Assembly: GCA_025964775.1 (NCBI GenBank)
Contig: JAOPYE010000009.1
Location: 111,929 to 175,928 of the forward strand
Reading direction: 5' to 3'
DNA length: 64,000 nucleotides
DNA from: Marmoricola sp.
GTDB taxonomy: Bacteria; Actinomycetota; Actinomycetes; Propionibacteriales; Nocardioidaceae
Notes under the pieces: generated by a model
Database searches by the model: none
Told to the model about the DNA's origin: nothing
What the model saw: only the letters and a program-made list of their open reading frames with translations
Part shown: positions 34,577 to 44,303 of the stretch, one piece after another
How the letters are laid out: the number at the start of each line of letters is the position of its first letter
Numbering within the stretch: the first letter of the stretch is position 1
Translations under genes and position numbers: made by a program

Positions 34577-35539
34577 ATGGCCCCCACCTCCGCACCCAGC
34601 GGCCCGTCCGACGTACCCGGAGTCCCGCACGGGCGCACCGCCCTGCGGCTGGAGTGGAAGTTCCTGCCCCGCGAGGTCCGGGCACTGGTGGAGGACGAGC
34701 TCGGATCGCCGGTCGTGCGGGCCGAGTCGAAGACGTCCGGTTTCACGCCGGGCTTCGCGTCGGTCCTGACCGGGGCAGACGGATCGCAGGTCTTCGTGAA
34801 GGCAGCCAGCAAGGTCGCCCAGGCCGAGATCGCCGCGTCGTACACCGAGGAGATCCGCAAGCTGGTCCTGCTCGGCGGTGCGATCCCCTCCCCGGCCCTG
34901 CAGTGGTTCAGCAAGGACGAAGCCTGGGTCCTGCTCGGCTTCGAGGCGGTCGCAGCGCGTCAGCCCCGTCGTCCGTGGCGACCCGCCGAGCTCGACAGGG
35001 CCCTGGACCTGGCCGAGCAGATCGCCGCGTCGACCACCGACCTTCCCGCCACCCTGAACCTCGAGCCGCTCGTCGTCGACCTGCCGGACCTCGTGACCGG
35101 GTGGCACCACGTGGACCCGTCGTGGCCGCACCGCACGGAAGCCGCCGAGCTCGCGGCGAGCCTGGCCGACGTACCGGCCGACCGTTTCGTCCATGCCGAC
35201 CTGCGTGACGACAACATCCTGTTCGCGACCGACGGCCGGACACTTGCGTGCGACTGGAACTGGCCTGCCCTCGGAGCGGTCTGGCAGGACACCCTCGACC
35301 TGCTGATCTCCGCCCACGGCGACGGCCTGGACGTCGATCCGATGCTGGGGACGCGCGACCTGACCCGCGACGTCCAGGCCGACCACATCGACGCCTGGCT
35401 TGCGGGCGTCTGCGGGTTCATGCTGAATGCCAGCCAGCGGCCGGTCCCACCGACCTCGCCGCACCTGCGGACCCACAACCGCTGGACCGCCGAGGCCGCG
35501 TGGTCCTGGCTCGCCCGTCGACGAGGCTGGCAGACCTGA
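34577..35539 (+). CDS. aminoglycoside-phosphotransferase-fold kinase
   Basis: 320-aa APH/choline-kinase-fold protein. N-lobe SQVFVKAASK carries the ATP-binding Lys; the catalytic loop RFVHADLRDDNILF (HxDxxxxN) and metal-binding CDWNWP (Asp) are intact. The substrate cannot be told from sequence. It starts nine bases after the acyltransferase stop and is followed ten bases later by the next gene, so the three are probably one transcript. Confidence 0.83.
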   Translation: MAPTSAPSGPSDVPGVPHGRTALRLEWKFLPREVRALVEDELGSPVVRAESKTSGFTPGFASVLTGADGSQVFVKAASKVAQAEIAASYTEEIRKLVLLGGAIPSPALQWFSKDEAWVLLGFEAVAARQPRRPWRPAELDRALDLAEQIAASTTDLPATLNLEPLVVDLPDLVTGWHHVDPSWPHRTEAAELAASLADVPADRFVHADLRDDNILFATDGRTLACDWNWPALGAVWQDTLDLLISAHGDGLDVDPMLGTRDLTRDVQADHIDAWLAGVCGFMLNASQRPVPPTSPHLRTHNRWTAEAAWSWLARRRGWQT

Positions 35540-35549
35540 AGGGGATGGC

Positions 35550-36185
35550 ATGACCCGTACCGCCCTGATCGCCGGCGCGACCGGTCTGGTCGGCTCCCAG
35601 CTGCTGGACCAGCTGCTCGAGGACGGCACCTGGGACCGCGTGGTGAGCATCGGCCGGCGCCAGGTCGACCGAGCCCACCCGCGGCTGGAACAGTTTGTCG
35701 TTCCTTTCCCGGAGATCGGCGACCTCCCGTCGGCCGACGATGCGTTCAGCTGCCTCGGCACCACGATCAAACAGGCCGGCAGCCAGGACGCCTTCCGGAT
35801 GGTCGATCACGACTCCGTGGTCGCGTTCGCCACGTCGGCCGCACGCTCCGGGGTCAGCCGTTTCCTGCACGTGACGGCCCTGGGCGCCTCGCCGCGCTCG
35901 CGGATCTTCTACAACCGGGTCAAGGGCGACGTCGAGCGGGACGTCGCGGCCAGCGGGGTGCCGTCCACGGTCGCGTTCCGGCCGTCGATGATCGACGGTC
36001 AGCGCGCCGACGCCAGCCGTCCGGGCGAGAGCCTCGGCCTGGTCGCGATGCGTGTCGCGGGCCCCGTCCTGGGCAGATACCGCCCGAACCGGGCCTCCGA
36101 CATCGCTGCGGCGATGATCCGCGAGGCCAGGGCCGGAATCGAGGGTCACCGGGTGGTGGAAGCAGGGGACATCGGTCGGTCCTGA
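35550..36185 (+). CDS. NAD(P)-binding atypical SDR (HTATIP2/YraR-like)
   Basis: 211-aa Rossmann protein: GATGLVGSQLLDQLL nucleotide loop at the N-terminus, CLGTTIKQAGS and FLHVTALGASPRSRIFYNRVKGDVE, which resembles the HTATIP2/TIP30-type atypical short-chain dehydrogenases. The usual YxxxK is replaced by YNRVK. A GAAGGGG ribosome-binding site precedes the ATG. Function unknown; perhaps an oxidoreductase assembly or redox sensor role, as in distant relatives. Confidence 0.82.
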   Translation: MTRTALIAGATGLVGSQLLDQLLEDGTWDRVVSIGRRQVDRAHPRLEQFVVPFPEIGDLPSADDAFSCLGTTIKQAGSQDAFRMVDHDSVVAFATSAARSGVSRFLHVTALGASPRSRIFYNRVKGDVERDVAASGVPSTVAFRPSMIDGQRADASRPGESLGLVAMRVAGPVLGRYRPNRASDIAAAMIREARAGIEGHRVVEAGDIGRS

Positions 36186-36190
36186 CGATT

Positions 36191-36220
36191 TGGGCGCTGA
36201 GGCGCCCCGCTGGTATCGTT
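36191..36220 (+). promoter_or_regulatory. candidate rpsT promoter
   Basis: TTGGGC (36191-36196), 18 bases, TATCGT (36215-36220), about 75 bases before rpsT. The spacing suits a housekeeping sigma promoter; the -35 match is weak. Confidence 0.4.
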
Positions 36221-36296
36221 TCCCCTCGTGTCTGGGCTACCCGCCCGCACCCTCGACTTTCCATCCGTACACGCATCAACAGACAGGTGAGCCTCC

Positions 36297-36557
36297 GTGG
36301 CCAACATCAAGTCCCAGATCAAGCGCAACCTCCAGAACGAGCGCGCCCACGAGCGCAACAAGGCCGTCCGCTCGGCCCTGAAGACCGCCGTGCGCAAGTT
36401 CCGCGAGGCTGCTGCCACCGGCAACGCCGGCGACGCCAAGACCCTGGCTGCCGAAGCCGGCCGCGCCCTGGACAAGGCTGCCTCGAAGGGCGTCATCCAC
36501 AAGAACCAGGCCGCGAACCGCAAGTCCTCGATCCAGAAGCAGGCTGCCTCGCTCTGA
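36297..36557 (+). CDS. rpsT: 30S ribosomal protein S20
   Basis: 86-aa basic helical protein that binds 16S r[23 protein letters not shown] at the N-terminus and [20 protein letters not shown] at the C-terminus are family signatures. Starts with GTG behind AGGTGAG. A strong terminator follows 16 bases after the stop, and it is divergent in orientation from holA as usual in actinobacteria. Confidence 0.98.
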   Translation: MANIKSQIKRNLQNERAHERNKAVRSALKTAVRKFREAAATGNAGDAKTLAAEAGRALDKAASKGVIHKNQAANRKSSIQKQAASL

Positions 36558-36573
36558 AGCTCGGCCACTGATC

Positions 36574-36610
36574 GGCGCCCGTCCCCGTGGGGACAGGGCG
36601 CCTTTCTGTT
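36574..36610 (+). terminator. rho-independent terminator of rpsT
   Basis: GGCGCCC-GTCCCC-GT-GGGGAC-A-GGGCGCC hairpin (36574-36602, near-perfect 13-base-pair stem) followed by the T-rich CTTTCTGTTT region. It also lies just past the holA stop and could serve both strands. Confidence 0.9.
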
Positions 36611-36612
36611 TG

Positions 36613-37602
36613 TCAGCCCGTGCGCGTCGGCTTTGCGCGGACTATCTCCAGGACCATCTTCTCCAACGCGTACGCCGCGTCGTGCGCCTTGCCCTTGATC
36701 TCGGCATCGGCGGTGGCGACGAGCCGGATGGCGCGACCCAGACCGGCTTCGTCCCAGCCCTTCGACTGCTCACGCAGCGTGCGCAGCTTCCAGTCCGGCA
36801 CGCCGACCTCGCGCATCAGGTCGCTGTCGCGCATGCCGCGCGGCGCTCCCTTGAATCTCGCCAGGCTTCGCAGGCCGCCGGCCACGGCACTGGTGATCAG
36901 GACGGGAGCGGTGCCGCCCTCCAGCGCCCAGCGCAGCTCCTCGAGAGCCTTGGCCGCTCGCCCGTAGATCGCATGGTCGGCCACGGCGAACGACTTCGCC
37001 TCGGCGCGGCCACCGAAGTACTTCTTGACCATCTCGACGGTCAGCGGCTGACCCGCGAAGTCGCCGGCCAGCTGGTGGCAGGCGGCCGCGAGCGAGCGCA
37101 GGTCCTGGCCGACGGCCTGGACGAGGAACGTCGCTGCCTCCGGATCGACCTTCACCTTGAGGAGCCGCAGCTCGTTGGTCACGAACCCGGGGTACTCGTG
37201 GGCCTTCAGCGTCACCGTCTTGACCTCGGTGACGGCCGCGACCTTGCGAAGTTTGGTCAGGACGCCGCTGCCCTTCTGACCACCGCCGTGGACCAGGACG
37301 AGCGCGACGCCGTCGGCCGGATCCTCGCCGTAGTCGAGCAGTCCGGCCACGGACTCCTCCGGCAGGTCCTCGAAGGACCGCACCACCACGCACCGGGTCG
37401 AGGAGAACAGCGACGGCGCGGCCAGCTCACCCAGGGTGGCCATCGTCAGCTGGTCCGCTGCTGTCTCGCTGAACTCCGCCTCGGCGTCAGCGCTTCGTAC
37501 AGCGACCCGGACAGCGGCGACGGTGCGCTCCGCCAGGAACTCCTCGGGACCGGTCACCAGCGTGATCCGACCGAGGACCTGGGAGGGATCGGGCGTCGCC
37601 AT
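36613..37602 (-). CDS. holA: DNA polymerase III subunit delta
   Basis: 329-aa clamp-loader subunit that opens the beta clamp. Visible: GRITLVTGPEEFLAERTV at the N-terminus, SLFSSTRCVVVRSFEDL, VHGGGQKGSGVL and the central DLRSLAAACHQLAGDF typical of HolA. Between comEC and rpsT, its standard actinobacterial position. No promoter stands out; 12 bases separate it from comEC, so it is probably the last gene of comEA-comEC-holA. Confidence 0.95.
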   Translation of the reverse strand: MATPDPSQVLGRITLVTGPEEFLAERTVAAVRVAVRSADAEAEFSETAADQLTMATLGELAAPSLFSSTRCVVVRSFEDLPEESVAGLLDYGEDPADGVALVLVHGGGQKGSGVLTKLRKVAAVTEVKTVTLKAHEYPGFVTNELRLLKVKVDPEAATFLVQAVGQDLRSLAAACHQLAGDFAGQPLTVEMVKKYFGGRAEAKSFAVADHAIYGRAAKALEELRWALEGGTAPVLITSAVAGGLRSLARFKGAPRGMRDSDLMREVGVPDWKLRTLREQSKGWDEAGLGRAIRLVATADAEIKGKAHDAAYALEKMVLEIVRAKPTRTG

Positions 37603-37614
37603 GAGCGCAGCCTC

Positions 37615-39897
37615 TCACGGCGTACGGACAGCGGACCGGAGGGCTCCGGACGTGTCCACCACGACGGCCACGTCTCCGTCCAGGTCGGTCCGCAACACCT
37701 TCATCCCGGCTCGCCCGAGCAGGTCGAGCGTCGCCGGTGCCGGGTGCCCGTAGTCGTTGCCCAGCCCGACCGAGATCACGGCCAGTCGCGCGCCGAGCGA
37801 GTCGATGAGGCTCGTGTCCTGCTTGCTGCTCCCGTGGTGCGCGACCTTGAGGACGTCAGCGTGCAGTCCCGGCCAGGCCTCGTGCAGATCACCCTGGGCG
37901 GGCCGCTCCTCGTCGCCCATCATCAGGATCCGGATGCCGGCGACCTGGACGAGCATCACCAGGCTCTCGTCGTTCGGTGGTGAGTCCGAGTCGGGATAGC
38001 TGTCACGGACCGGTGCGAGGAGCTGCCATCGCAGCGGCCCGATCGTCGTGCTCTCGCCCAGCACCGGGACCCGTACGCCGATCCCGGCCGCCGCCGCGAG
38101 GCGCCGGACCCTGGCTGCCGCCCCGACCGGTCGTGCGAGCGGGGACACCTCGATCTGCCCGACCGAACGCGCGTGCAGGACGCCGGCGAGCCCGTCGACG
38201 TGGTCGGCGTGGAAGTGCGTGAGCAGCAGCACCGGCACCGTCCTGATCTTCAGGCGTTTCAGGCAGTCATCCATCGCGACAGGATCCGGACCGGTGTCGA
38301 CGACCACGGCAGCGTGCGGCGCCACGTTGAGGACCAGGCCGTCACCCTGGCCGATCGAGCACGCCACCATCACCCAGCCGGGCGGCGGCCAGCCCAGGAC
38401 CGGAACGGGCACCAGCATCGCGACAGTCACCATCCCGGCGAGACCGAGGGCGAGGATCGGCCGGACCAGCACCGAGCGCAAGGCCAGGGCGATCAGCACA
38501 CAGCCCGAGACCAGCACCACCAGGGACAGCCAGTTCGTGGGCCAGGAGATCGCTGCCACCGGGAGGCTCGCGGCGTAGTGCGCAATGGCGAGGATCGCTG
38601 CGGCACACCAACCCGCCGGCGCTGCGACGACCTGGCCCGGCGCGGCAGCGACGACGGCAATCAGGCCGCCGCTCAGACCGAGGACGGTCGCCGGTGCGAC
38701 GAACGGCGCTGCCGCAAGGTTGGCTGCGACGGCCACCAGGCTGACCTGGCCGGAGATCGCCGCGACCAGGGGCGTGCAGGCGAGCTGGGCGGCCATCGGG
38801 ACCGCGAGTGCTTCGGCCACCCAGGACGGCAACCACTGCGCGAGTGCGTCGCGCCAGCCCGGGGCGAGCAGCAGGATCCCTGCGGTGGCGCAGGCCGACA
38901 GGGCGAACCCGATCGAGGTGGCGAGCCACGGATCGGCGAGCATCAGGCCGACGACCGACACGCCCAGTGCCCGTACGCCGCGCTCTCGTCCGCGCGTACC
39001 GAGCCCCAGGAGCGCCACCGTGCCCATCGCTGCGGCCCGCAACACACTGGGCTGAGGTCCGGCCAGCAGCACGAAGCCGACCACCCCGAAGGCGCCGACG
39101 ACGATCAGCCAGCGCCCGCGAACCCCGACCCACCTCGCCAGGACCAGCAACGCCCCGAGGATCAGCGTCAGGTTGGTGCCGCTGACTGCGAGCAGGTGGG
39201 TCATCCCCGTGGTGCGGAACTCGGCCACCACGGCATCGGGCAGAGCACCGCGCTCGCCGTCGACCAGCGCGGGCAGCAGCACCCGGGGGCCTGCGGCCTG
39301 CGGCGCGGCCGCCTCCCGGATCCCCCGGCGCACCCGCTCGGCGGCCGACGTGAGCGGACCCGGTCCGGCGGTCACGACCAGCGGCGGATGCGCGATCAGG
39401 GTCGCGGCCTCGTCGGTGGACGTGGCCGGGCGCAGGCGTCCTTCGAGCTCGACGTGGCTTCCGGGACGCAGCGCATCGACCTTCCCGTCGACCACCACGA
39501 ACACCGGGACCCGCAGCCGGTAGTGGGTCCCGCGGGCCGCGACCTCCAGCACGGTGGCGGTGAACCAGGCCCCGGGACCGAATCTCCCGGTCGTCGACAC
39601 GGGTGGGGTGTCCACGACCAGCTCGACCTGTGCGGTGGCCCCGCGTGCTGCCAGATCGTCGAGCGGGGTTTCCCGGACGCGTGCCGTGTGCAGGCCGGCC
39701 GACATGGTCACGGCTGCCGCCACCAGCAACCAGCCGGTGTAGGTCGTCGTACCGGCCGGGCGGCGCACTGCGACGACTACTGCCACGACCGCGAGTCCGG
39801 CCAGCGTGCGACCCGGCGCGAGGAGCCCGATCAGCGCGGTCAGCCAGGCGACCAGGCCGAGCGTGAGCACCCGCAGGTCGGGGGCGAGCGCGCTCAC
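37615..39897 (-). CDS. comEC: ComEC/Rec2-type DNA-uptake channel with MBL domain
   Basis: 760-aa polytopic membrane protein. After N-terminal helices and an OB-like region, the competence domain (LAVSGTNLTLILGALLVLA and many helices) leads to a C-terminal metallo-beta-lactamase domain with LLLTHFHADHVDGLAG (HxHxDH) and VLKVAHHGSSKQDTSL, complete for nuclease-type metal binding. In naturally transformable bacteria it passes single-stranded DNA across the membrane. It overlaps comEA by 4 bases. Whether the host takes up DNA is unknown. Confidence 0.93.
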   Translation of the reverse strand: MSALAPDLRVLTLGLVAWLTALIGLLAPGRTLAGLAVVAVVVAVRRPAGTTTYTGWLLVAAAVTMSAGLHTARVRETPLDDLAARGATAQVELVVDTPPVSTTGRFGPGAWFTATVLEVAARGTHYRLRVPVFVVVDGKVDALRPGSHVELEGRLRPATSTDEAATLIAHPPLVVTAGPGPLTSAAERVRRGIREAAAPQAAGPRVLLPALVDGERGALPDAVVAEFRTTGMTHLLAVSGTNLTLILGALLVLARWVGVRGRWLIVVGAFGVVGFVLLAGPQPSVLRAAAMGTVALLGLGTRGRERGVRALGVSVVGLMLADPWLATSIGFALSACATAGILLLAPGWRDALAQWLPSWVAEALAVPMAAQLACTPLVAAISGQVSLVAVAANLAAAPFVAPATVLGLSGGLIAVVAAAPGQVVAAPAGWCAAAILAIAHYAASLPVAAISWPTNWLSLVVLVSGCVLIALALRSVLVRPILALGLAGMVTVAMLVPVPVLGWPPPGWVMVACSIGQGDGLVLNVAPHAAVVVDTGPDPVAMDDCLKRLKIRTVPVLLLTHFHADHVDGLAGVLHARSVGQIEVSPLARPVGAAARVRRLAAAAGIGVRVPVLGESTTIGPLRWQLLAPVRDSYPDSDSPPNDESLVMLVQVAGIRILMMGDEERPAQGDLHEAWPGLHADVLKVAHHGSSKQDTSLIDSLGARLAVISVGLGNDYGHPAPATLDLLGRAGMKVLRTDLDGDVAVVVDTSGALRSAVRTP

Positions 39898-40754
39898 AAC
39901 GTCGCATGCGGCGTCAGGTTGGCCAGGGTCTTGGCGCCGATGCCGGGGACCTCGAGGAGTTCGTCGACCGAGGTGAAAGACCCGTGGGCCGTGCGCCAGT
40001 CCAGGATCTTCTGAGCCGTGACCGGACCTACGCCGGGCAGTCCTTCGAGCTGGTCCAGCGTGGCCGAGTTGAGATTGACCAGGGCGCTTCCCGCACCAGT
40101 GGAACCCGCGCCAGGAGCCGGCGCCCCTCCTGCCGGTGGATCACGACCGACGAGGACCTGTTCTCCGTCGACCAGCACCCGCGCGAGATTCACCCCGGAC
40201 AGGTCGACGCCTCGCCTGGCTCCTCCCGCCCGACGGATGGCATCGATCACCCGCGATCCCGCCGGCAACGTCAACACCCCGGGGTGCGGGACCTGGCCGG
40301 CGACGTCGACCACGACGACCGAGGACGCGGCGGTCGGCGCGCCAGCGGTCGGCACCCGGGCGGGAGTCCTGCTCGGCCCGGCTGGCCGGTGCGCAGCCGG
40401 CGAGGTGTGCGCGACGGGTACCCGAATCGCGTCAGGCGCCGAACGCAGCGTGAACCATGCCGTCACCGCGAGGGCGATCCCGACGGCGACCGCGAGCAGC
40501 GCCAGGTGGGTCGTGGCGAGCTGGACCCGGCCCTGCAAGGTGTCCGGCAACCGCCCCTGGAGCGCCTCGGCCCACCGGGCCGACGACGACCCGGCCCGAC
40601 GACGGGAGTGCCGCCCGGGATCGGGCGGCAGCGCAGGTTCCGGCAGCTCGGGCGGCGCCAGCCCGGCACGGGCCAGCTCCTCGCCGAGCAGCGCGAGGCG
40701 TTGCTGCGCCGCCCGAGCCGTCCGCGTTGTCGGAGCCTGCGAATCCCTGCGCAT
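39894..40754 (-). CDS. comEA: ComEA-type helix-hairpin-helix DNA-binding protein
   Basis: 286-aa membrane-anchored protein. The long basic N-terminal stretch is followed by one helix (TTHLALLAVAVGIALAVTAW, about 107-126), an SLBB-like domain (VVVDVAGQVPHPGVLTLPAG) and a C-terminal tandem helix-hairpin-helix: LNSATLDQLEGLPGVGPVTA and LLEVPGIGAKTLANL. The domain binds double-stranded DNA outside the cell. ATG with TAGGTT six bases upstream, so leaderless; it heads comEA-comEC-holA. Confidence 0.93.
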   Translation of the reverse strand: MRRDSQAPTTRTARAAQQRLALLGEELARAGLAPPELPEPALPPDPGRHSRRRAGSSSARWAEALQGRLPDTLQGRVQLATTHLALLAVAVGIALAVTAWFTLRSAPDAIRVPVAHTSPAAHRPAGPSRTPARVPTAGAPTAASSVVVVDVAGQVPHPGVLTLPAGSRVIDAIRRAGGARRGVDLSGVNLARVLVDGEQVLVGRDPPAGGAPAPGAGSTGAGSALVNLNSATLDQLEGLPGVGPVTAQKILDWRTAHGSFTSVDELLEVPGIGAKTLANLTPHATL

Positions 40755-40760
40755 GCCGCG

Positions 40761-40766
40761 AACCTA
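40761..40766 (-). promoter_or_regulatory. -10 TAGGTT, leaderless, comEA
   Basis: TAGGTT on the minus strand, six bases before the ATG at 40754. Confidence 0.6.
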
Positions 40767-40813
40767 GGCACGCCCGAACTGTCACGAGCGGCGCTCGTGC
40801 AGGCCTGTGGAGA

Positions 40814-41695
40814 TCAGTCCCCGGGAGGATCGCTGTGCGTGGTCCGGCGCGCGACGCAGACCGCCACCATGCCGGGTCCGACGTGCGCCCCGAGAACGGC
40901 TCCGATCTCGCCGACCACCACCGACCGGGGACCGAGGCCGTCGGCGAGCCGGACGCCGAGTCGCTCGGCCAGCGTGGCGGCGCGGTCCGGGGACGCGAGG
41001 TGCGCCACGGCGACCTCGACGTCATGGCCGCCTGCGGCCTCGACCGCGAGTTCCTCGAGCCGTCCCAGCGCCTTGCCCGACGTACGGACCCGTTCGAAGG
41101 GTCCGATCCGACCGCCGTCCACCTTGAGGATCGGCTTGACCGCCAGTGCGGATCCGAGCAGGGCGGCAGCGGCACCCATCCGGCCGCCGCGACGCAGGTA
41201 CTCCAGGGTGTCCACGTAGAACAACGACGTCGTCGCGGCTGCGCGTTCGCGCGCAGCGGCCGCCATCAGAGTGCCGTCGGCTCCGGTGTCGCGGGCGTCC
41301 GCGGCCGCCAGGACCGCGAAACCGGCGCCCATCCCGACCTGTCGGCTGTCCACCGCGTGCACCCGCACCGCAGCACGACGCGCCGCCAGCTGGGCGGACT
41401 CGAACGTCCCGGACAGATCGGCCGAGAGGTGGATCGAGACGATTTCCGAAGCGCCCTCGGCGGCCAGCCGTTCGTAGACCTCGAGCATCTGGTCCGGATT
41501 CGGCCGCGACGTGCTCACCGGCGTCCAGGCCTGCAGTGCCTCCGCGAGCAGCTCGGGCGTCACACCACCCTCGACACCCTCGTCGTAGGACTCGGCACCG
41601 ATCACGACCTGCAGCGGGACCACCGTGATCGAACGCGCGGCCGCGACCTCGGGGGTCAAAGAGGCCGTCGAATCGGTGACGAGCGCGACGGTCAT
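40814..41695 (-). CDS. DegV-family fatty-acid-binding protein
   Basis: 293-aa DegV protein, the family that carries acyl chains (FakB-like) for fatty-acid kinases. VTDSTASLTPEVAAARSITVVPL at the start, TSRPNPDQMLEVYERLAAEG and HLSADLSGTFESAQLAA are signatures; the last contains the Ser that contacts the lipid. A FakA kinase partner is not in the window. ATG with TAGGCT six bases upstream. Confidence 0.92.
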   Translation of the reverse strand: MTVALVTDSTASLTPEVAAARSITVVPLQVVIGAESYDEGVEGGVTPELLAEALQAWTPVSTSRPNPDQMLEVYERLAAEGASEIVSIHLSADLSGTFESAQLAARRAAVRVHAVDSRQVGMGAGFAVLAAADARDTGADGTLMAAAARERAAATTSLFYVDTLEYLRRGGRMGAAAALLGSALAVKPILKVDGGRIGPFERVRTSGKALGRLEELAVEAAGGHDVEVAVAHLASPDRAATLAERLGVRLADGLGPRSVVVGEIGAVLGAHVGPGMVAVCVARRTTHSDPPGD

Positions 41696-41701
41696 GGCCG
41701 C

Positions 41702-41707
41702 AGCCTA
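41702..41707 (-). promoter_or_regulatory. -10 TAGGCT, leaderless, DegV gene
   Basis: TAGGCT on the minus strand, six bases before the ATG at 41695; the start sits in the leuS-degV gap. Confidence 0.6.
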
Positions 41708-41717
41708 ACCAGCCGGG

Positions 41718-44204
41718 TCAGACGACGATGTTGACGAGCTTGGGCGCGCGCACGATGACCTTGCGAACCTCGGCACCGTCCAGGGCTCGTACGACGTTCT
41801 CGTCCGCCATCGCCAGCGCCTCCAGGTCCGCCTCGGAGATCTCCGGGGAGACCTCGAGCCGCGCACGGACCTTGCCGGCGATCTGGACGACCGCGGTGAC
41901 AGCGTCCTCGACCAGCAGAGCCGGATCGAGGACCGGCCAGGCCACCCGGCCGACCGCCGGCTCGTGGCCCAGGCGTTCCCACATCTCCTCCGCCGTGTAC
42001 GGAGCGACCATCGAGAGCAGCATCGCGACGACTTCAGCAGCCTCGCGCACGGCAGGATCACCGGGGCCGGCACCGGCGTCGATGACCTTGCGGGTCGCGT
42101 TCACCAGCTCCATGACGCGGGCGATCATCACGTTGAAGCGGTACGACTCGACCAGCTCTGCCGCGTCGTACAGGGTGCGCGCGGTGCGCTTGCGCAGTGC
42201 CACGTCGCCGCCGTCTCCGGTGAACGGAGCGCCCGCGGCTGAGCTGACATCGCCGCTGAGACGCCAGGCGCGCTGGAGGAACCGCAGCGATCCACCCGGC
42301 GACATCTCGGACCAGTCGATGTCGTCCTCGGGCGGGCCGGCGAAAACCAGGGTCAGACGGACCGCGTCCACTCCGAACTCCGCAAGTTGGTCCCCCAAAC
42401 TGACGCCGTTGCCCAGCGACTTGCTCATCTTCTTGCCACGGTTGATCACGAAACCCTGGTTCAGCTGGGCCGAGAACGGCTCGCGGAAGTCCAGCATCCC
42501 CATGTCCGCCAGCACCTTGGTGAAGAACCGCGCGTACAGCAGGTGCAGGACGGCGTGCTCGACTCCGCCGACGTAGATGTCGCAGGGCATCCATGCGTTC
42601 ACCAGGGCCGGGTCGAACGGCTGGGTGTCGTCGTGCGGCGAGCAGTAGCGCAGGAAGTACCACGACGAGTCCACGAACGTGTCCATCGTGTCCGAGTCGC
42701 GAGTGGCGGGACCGCCACAGGTCGGACAGTCCACGTTGACCCAGTCGGTCGCTGCCGCCAGCGGCGAGACGCCCTTCGGCTTGAGGTCGGCGCCCTTGAG
42801 CTCGGGCAGCTCCAGCGGCAGCTGGTCGTAGGGCACCGGAACCTCGCCACAGGTGGCGCAGTGGATGATCGGGATCGGCACACCCCAGTAGCGCTGCCGG
42901 CTGAGCAGCCAGTCACGCAGCCGGAAGTTGACGGTGCCTCGACCGGAACCGGCCTGCTCCAGGAACGCGATCGTGGCGCTCTTGGCCGCCGCGACGGGCA
43001 GCCCGTTGATGTCCAGTCCCGCGTCGATTCCGGGCGCCGGCGAATTGATCGCCGGTCCCTCGCCCGAGTAGGCCTCGCCTTCCCAGTCGGCCGGCGGCTC
43101 GGTGGTCCGGACGATCGGCAGACCGAACTTCGTCGCGAACTCCCAGTCGCGCTGGTCGCCGCCCGGAACCCCCATGACGATGCCGGTGCCGTAGTCGGCC
43201 AGTACGTAGTCGGTGGCCCAGACCGGGATCTCCTCCCCCGTCACCGGGTTGGTGGCGGTGATGCCCAGGTCGACACCGGTCTTCGGACGGTCCGTCGCCA
43301 GCCGCTCGATGTCGGAGGCCGCCTGGATCTCCTCGCGGTACGCCTCGAAGGCCGCCCGCTGCTCGGTGGTCACCAGTTCCGAGGCCAACGCCGCGTCGAC
43401 GGCGACGACCATGAACGTCGTACCGAAGATGGTGTCGGGACGGGTGGTGAAGACCGTCAACGGCTCGGCCCGACCCTGGACACGGAAGTCGACGTGCGCA
43501 CCCTCGGAGCGGCCGATCCAGTTGCGCTGGGCGGTCACCACGCGGTCGGGCCAGGTGGGAGCCAGCACGTCCAGGTCGTCCAACAGTTCCTGGGCGTACT
43601 CGGTGATCCTGAAGTACCACTGGTTCAGCTCACGCTTGGTGACCTCGGCGCCGCACCGCTCGCACCTGCCGTCGACGACCTGTTCGTTGGCCAGCACGGT
43701 CTGGTCGTTGGGGCACCAGTTGACGGGCGAGAACTTCTGGTACGCCAGACCGCGTTCGCGGAACTTCAGGAACAGCCACTGGGTCCAGCGGTAGTACTCC
43801 GGGTCGGAGGTGTGCAGCCGTCGCGACCAGTCGAAGCTGACGGCGTACTTCTTGAAGGAGGCGGCCTGGGTCTCGATGTTGGCGTAGGTGTACGTCGCCG
43901 GGTGCTCGTTGTTGCGGATGGCTGCGTTCTCCGCAGGCAGGCCGAAGGAGTCCCAACCCATCGGGTTCATGACCTCGTACCCGCGCAGCCACCAGTAGCG
44001 GGCGATCACGTCGTGCAGCGCGGTCACCTCCGCGTGACCCATGTGCAGGTCGCCGCTGGGGTACGGGAACATCGTCAGCGCGTAGCGCTTCTCCCGGGGG
44101 GCGGAATCCTCGGCCCGGAACGGGTCGAGGCGCTCCCACACGGGCAGCCACTTGGCCTCCGTCGCGTGGACGTCGTATCCGACCTGCTCTTCTCGCTCGC
44201 TCAT
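41718..44204 (-). CDS. leuS: leucine--tRNA ligase
   Basis: 828-aa class I aminoacyl-tRNA synthetase. The HIGH-equivalent is [11 protein letters not shown], followed by the [13 protein letters not shown] signature, the CP1 editing domain ([15 protein letters not shown]), and KMSKS in [12 protein letters not shown]. Zinc-type Cys pairs (CERCGAE, CATCGEV, CPTCGG) are retained. ATG 44204 follows GAGAAGGACGAG and matches family length; the longer frame would read through the attenuator. Expression is predicted to respond to charged tRNA-Leu through the leader upstream. Confidence 0.97.
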   Translation of the reverse strand: MSEREEQVGYDVHATEAKWLPVWERLDPFRAEDSAPREKRYALTMFPYPSGDLHMGHAEVTALHDVIARYWWLRGYEVMNPMGWDSFGLPAENAAIRNNEHPATYTYANIETQAASFKKYAVSFDWSRRLHTSDPEYYRWTQWLFLKFRERGLAYQKFSPVNWCPNDQTVLANEQVVDGRCERCGAEVTKRELNQWYFRITEYAQELLDDLDVLAPTWPDRVVTAQRNWIGRSEGAHVDFRVQGRAEPLTVFTTRPDTIFGTTFMVVAVDAALASELVTTEQRAAFEAYREEIQAASDIERLATDRPKTGVDLGITATNPVTGEEIPVWATDYVLADYGTGIVMGVPGGDQRDWEFATKFGLPIVRTTEPPADWEGEAYSGEGPAINSPAPGIDAGLDINGLPVAAAKSATIAFLEQAGSGRGTVNFRLRDWLLSRQRYWGVPIPIIHCATCGEVPVPYDQLPLELPELKGADLKPKGVSPLAAATDWVNVDCPTCGGPATRDSDTMDTFVDSSWYFLRYCSPHDDTQPFDPALVNAWMPCDIYVGGVEHAVLHLLYARFFTKVLADMGMLDFREPFSAQLNQGFVINRGKKMSKSLGNGVSLGDQLAEFGVDAVRLTLVFAGPPEDDIDWSEMSPGGSLRFLQRAWRLSGDVSSAAGAPFTGDGGDVALRKRTARTLYDAAELVESYRFNVMIARVMELVNATRKVIDAGAGPGDPAVREAAEVVAMLLSMVAPYTAEEMWERLGHEPAVGRVAWPVLDPALLVEDAVTAVVQIAGKVRARLEVSPEISEADLEALAMADENVVRALDGAEVRKVIVRAPKLVNIVV

Positions 44205-44222
44205 CTCGTCCTTCTCCCGGGT

Positions 44223-44232
44223 CGCCTGCTCC
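44223..44232 (-). promoter_or_regulatory. leuS 5'UTR segment complementary to the leader-peptide codons
   Basis: In the transcript this reads GGAGCAGGCG, 19 bases before the leuS ATG. It is the exact reverse complement of CGCCUGCUCC (44320-44311), which encodes Arg-Leu-Leu of the leader peptide. Pairing would enclose the terminator and sit beside the leuS ribosome-binding site. Confidence 0.6.
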
Positions 44233-44249
44233 GTTTGTGCCTGAACATG

Positions 44250-44275
44250 AAAAAGGCCCCTCGGGCACGAGGGGC
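44250..44275 (-). terminator. intrinsic terminator (attenuator) in the leuS leader
   Basis: GCCCCTCG-TGCC-CGAGGGGC perfect 8-base-pair stem with a 4-base loop, followed by CTTTTTC on the minus strand. It lies between the leader peptide and leuS, so it must be bypassed for leuS expression: the hallmark of attenuation. Confidence 0.88.
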
Positions 44276-44276
44276 A

Positions 44277-44303
44277 GCCGCATCGCAGTGGTCGCGGTGC
44301 GGC
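44277..44303 (-). promoter_or_regulatory. leader hairpin following the leuL stop codon
   Basis: GCCGCA...TGCGGC arms (outer 6 bases, inner CGC/GCG), starting within the last base of the leader stop codon and ending just before the terminator. It is placed to compete with, or to pace, terminator formation. Confidence 0.6.

Noticed and set aside
37977..40014. long plus-strand frames opposite comEC/comEA
   Set aside because: Shadow frames of the strongly supported comEC and comEA genes.
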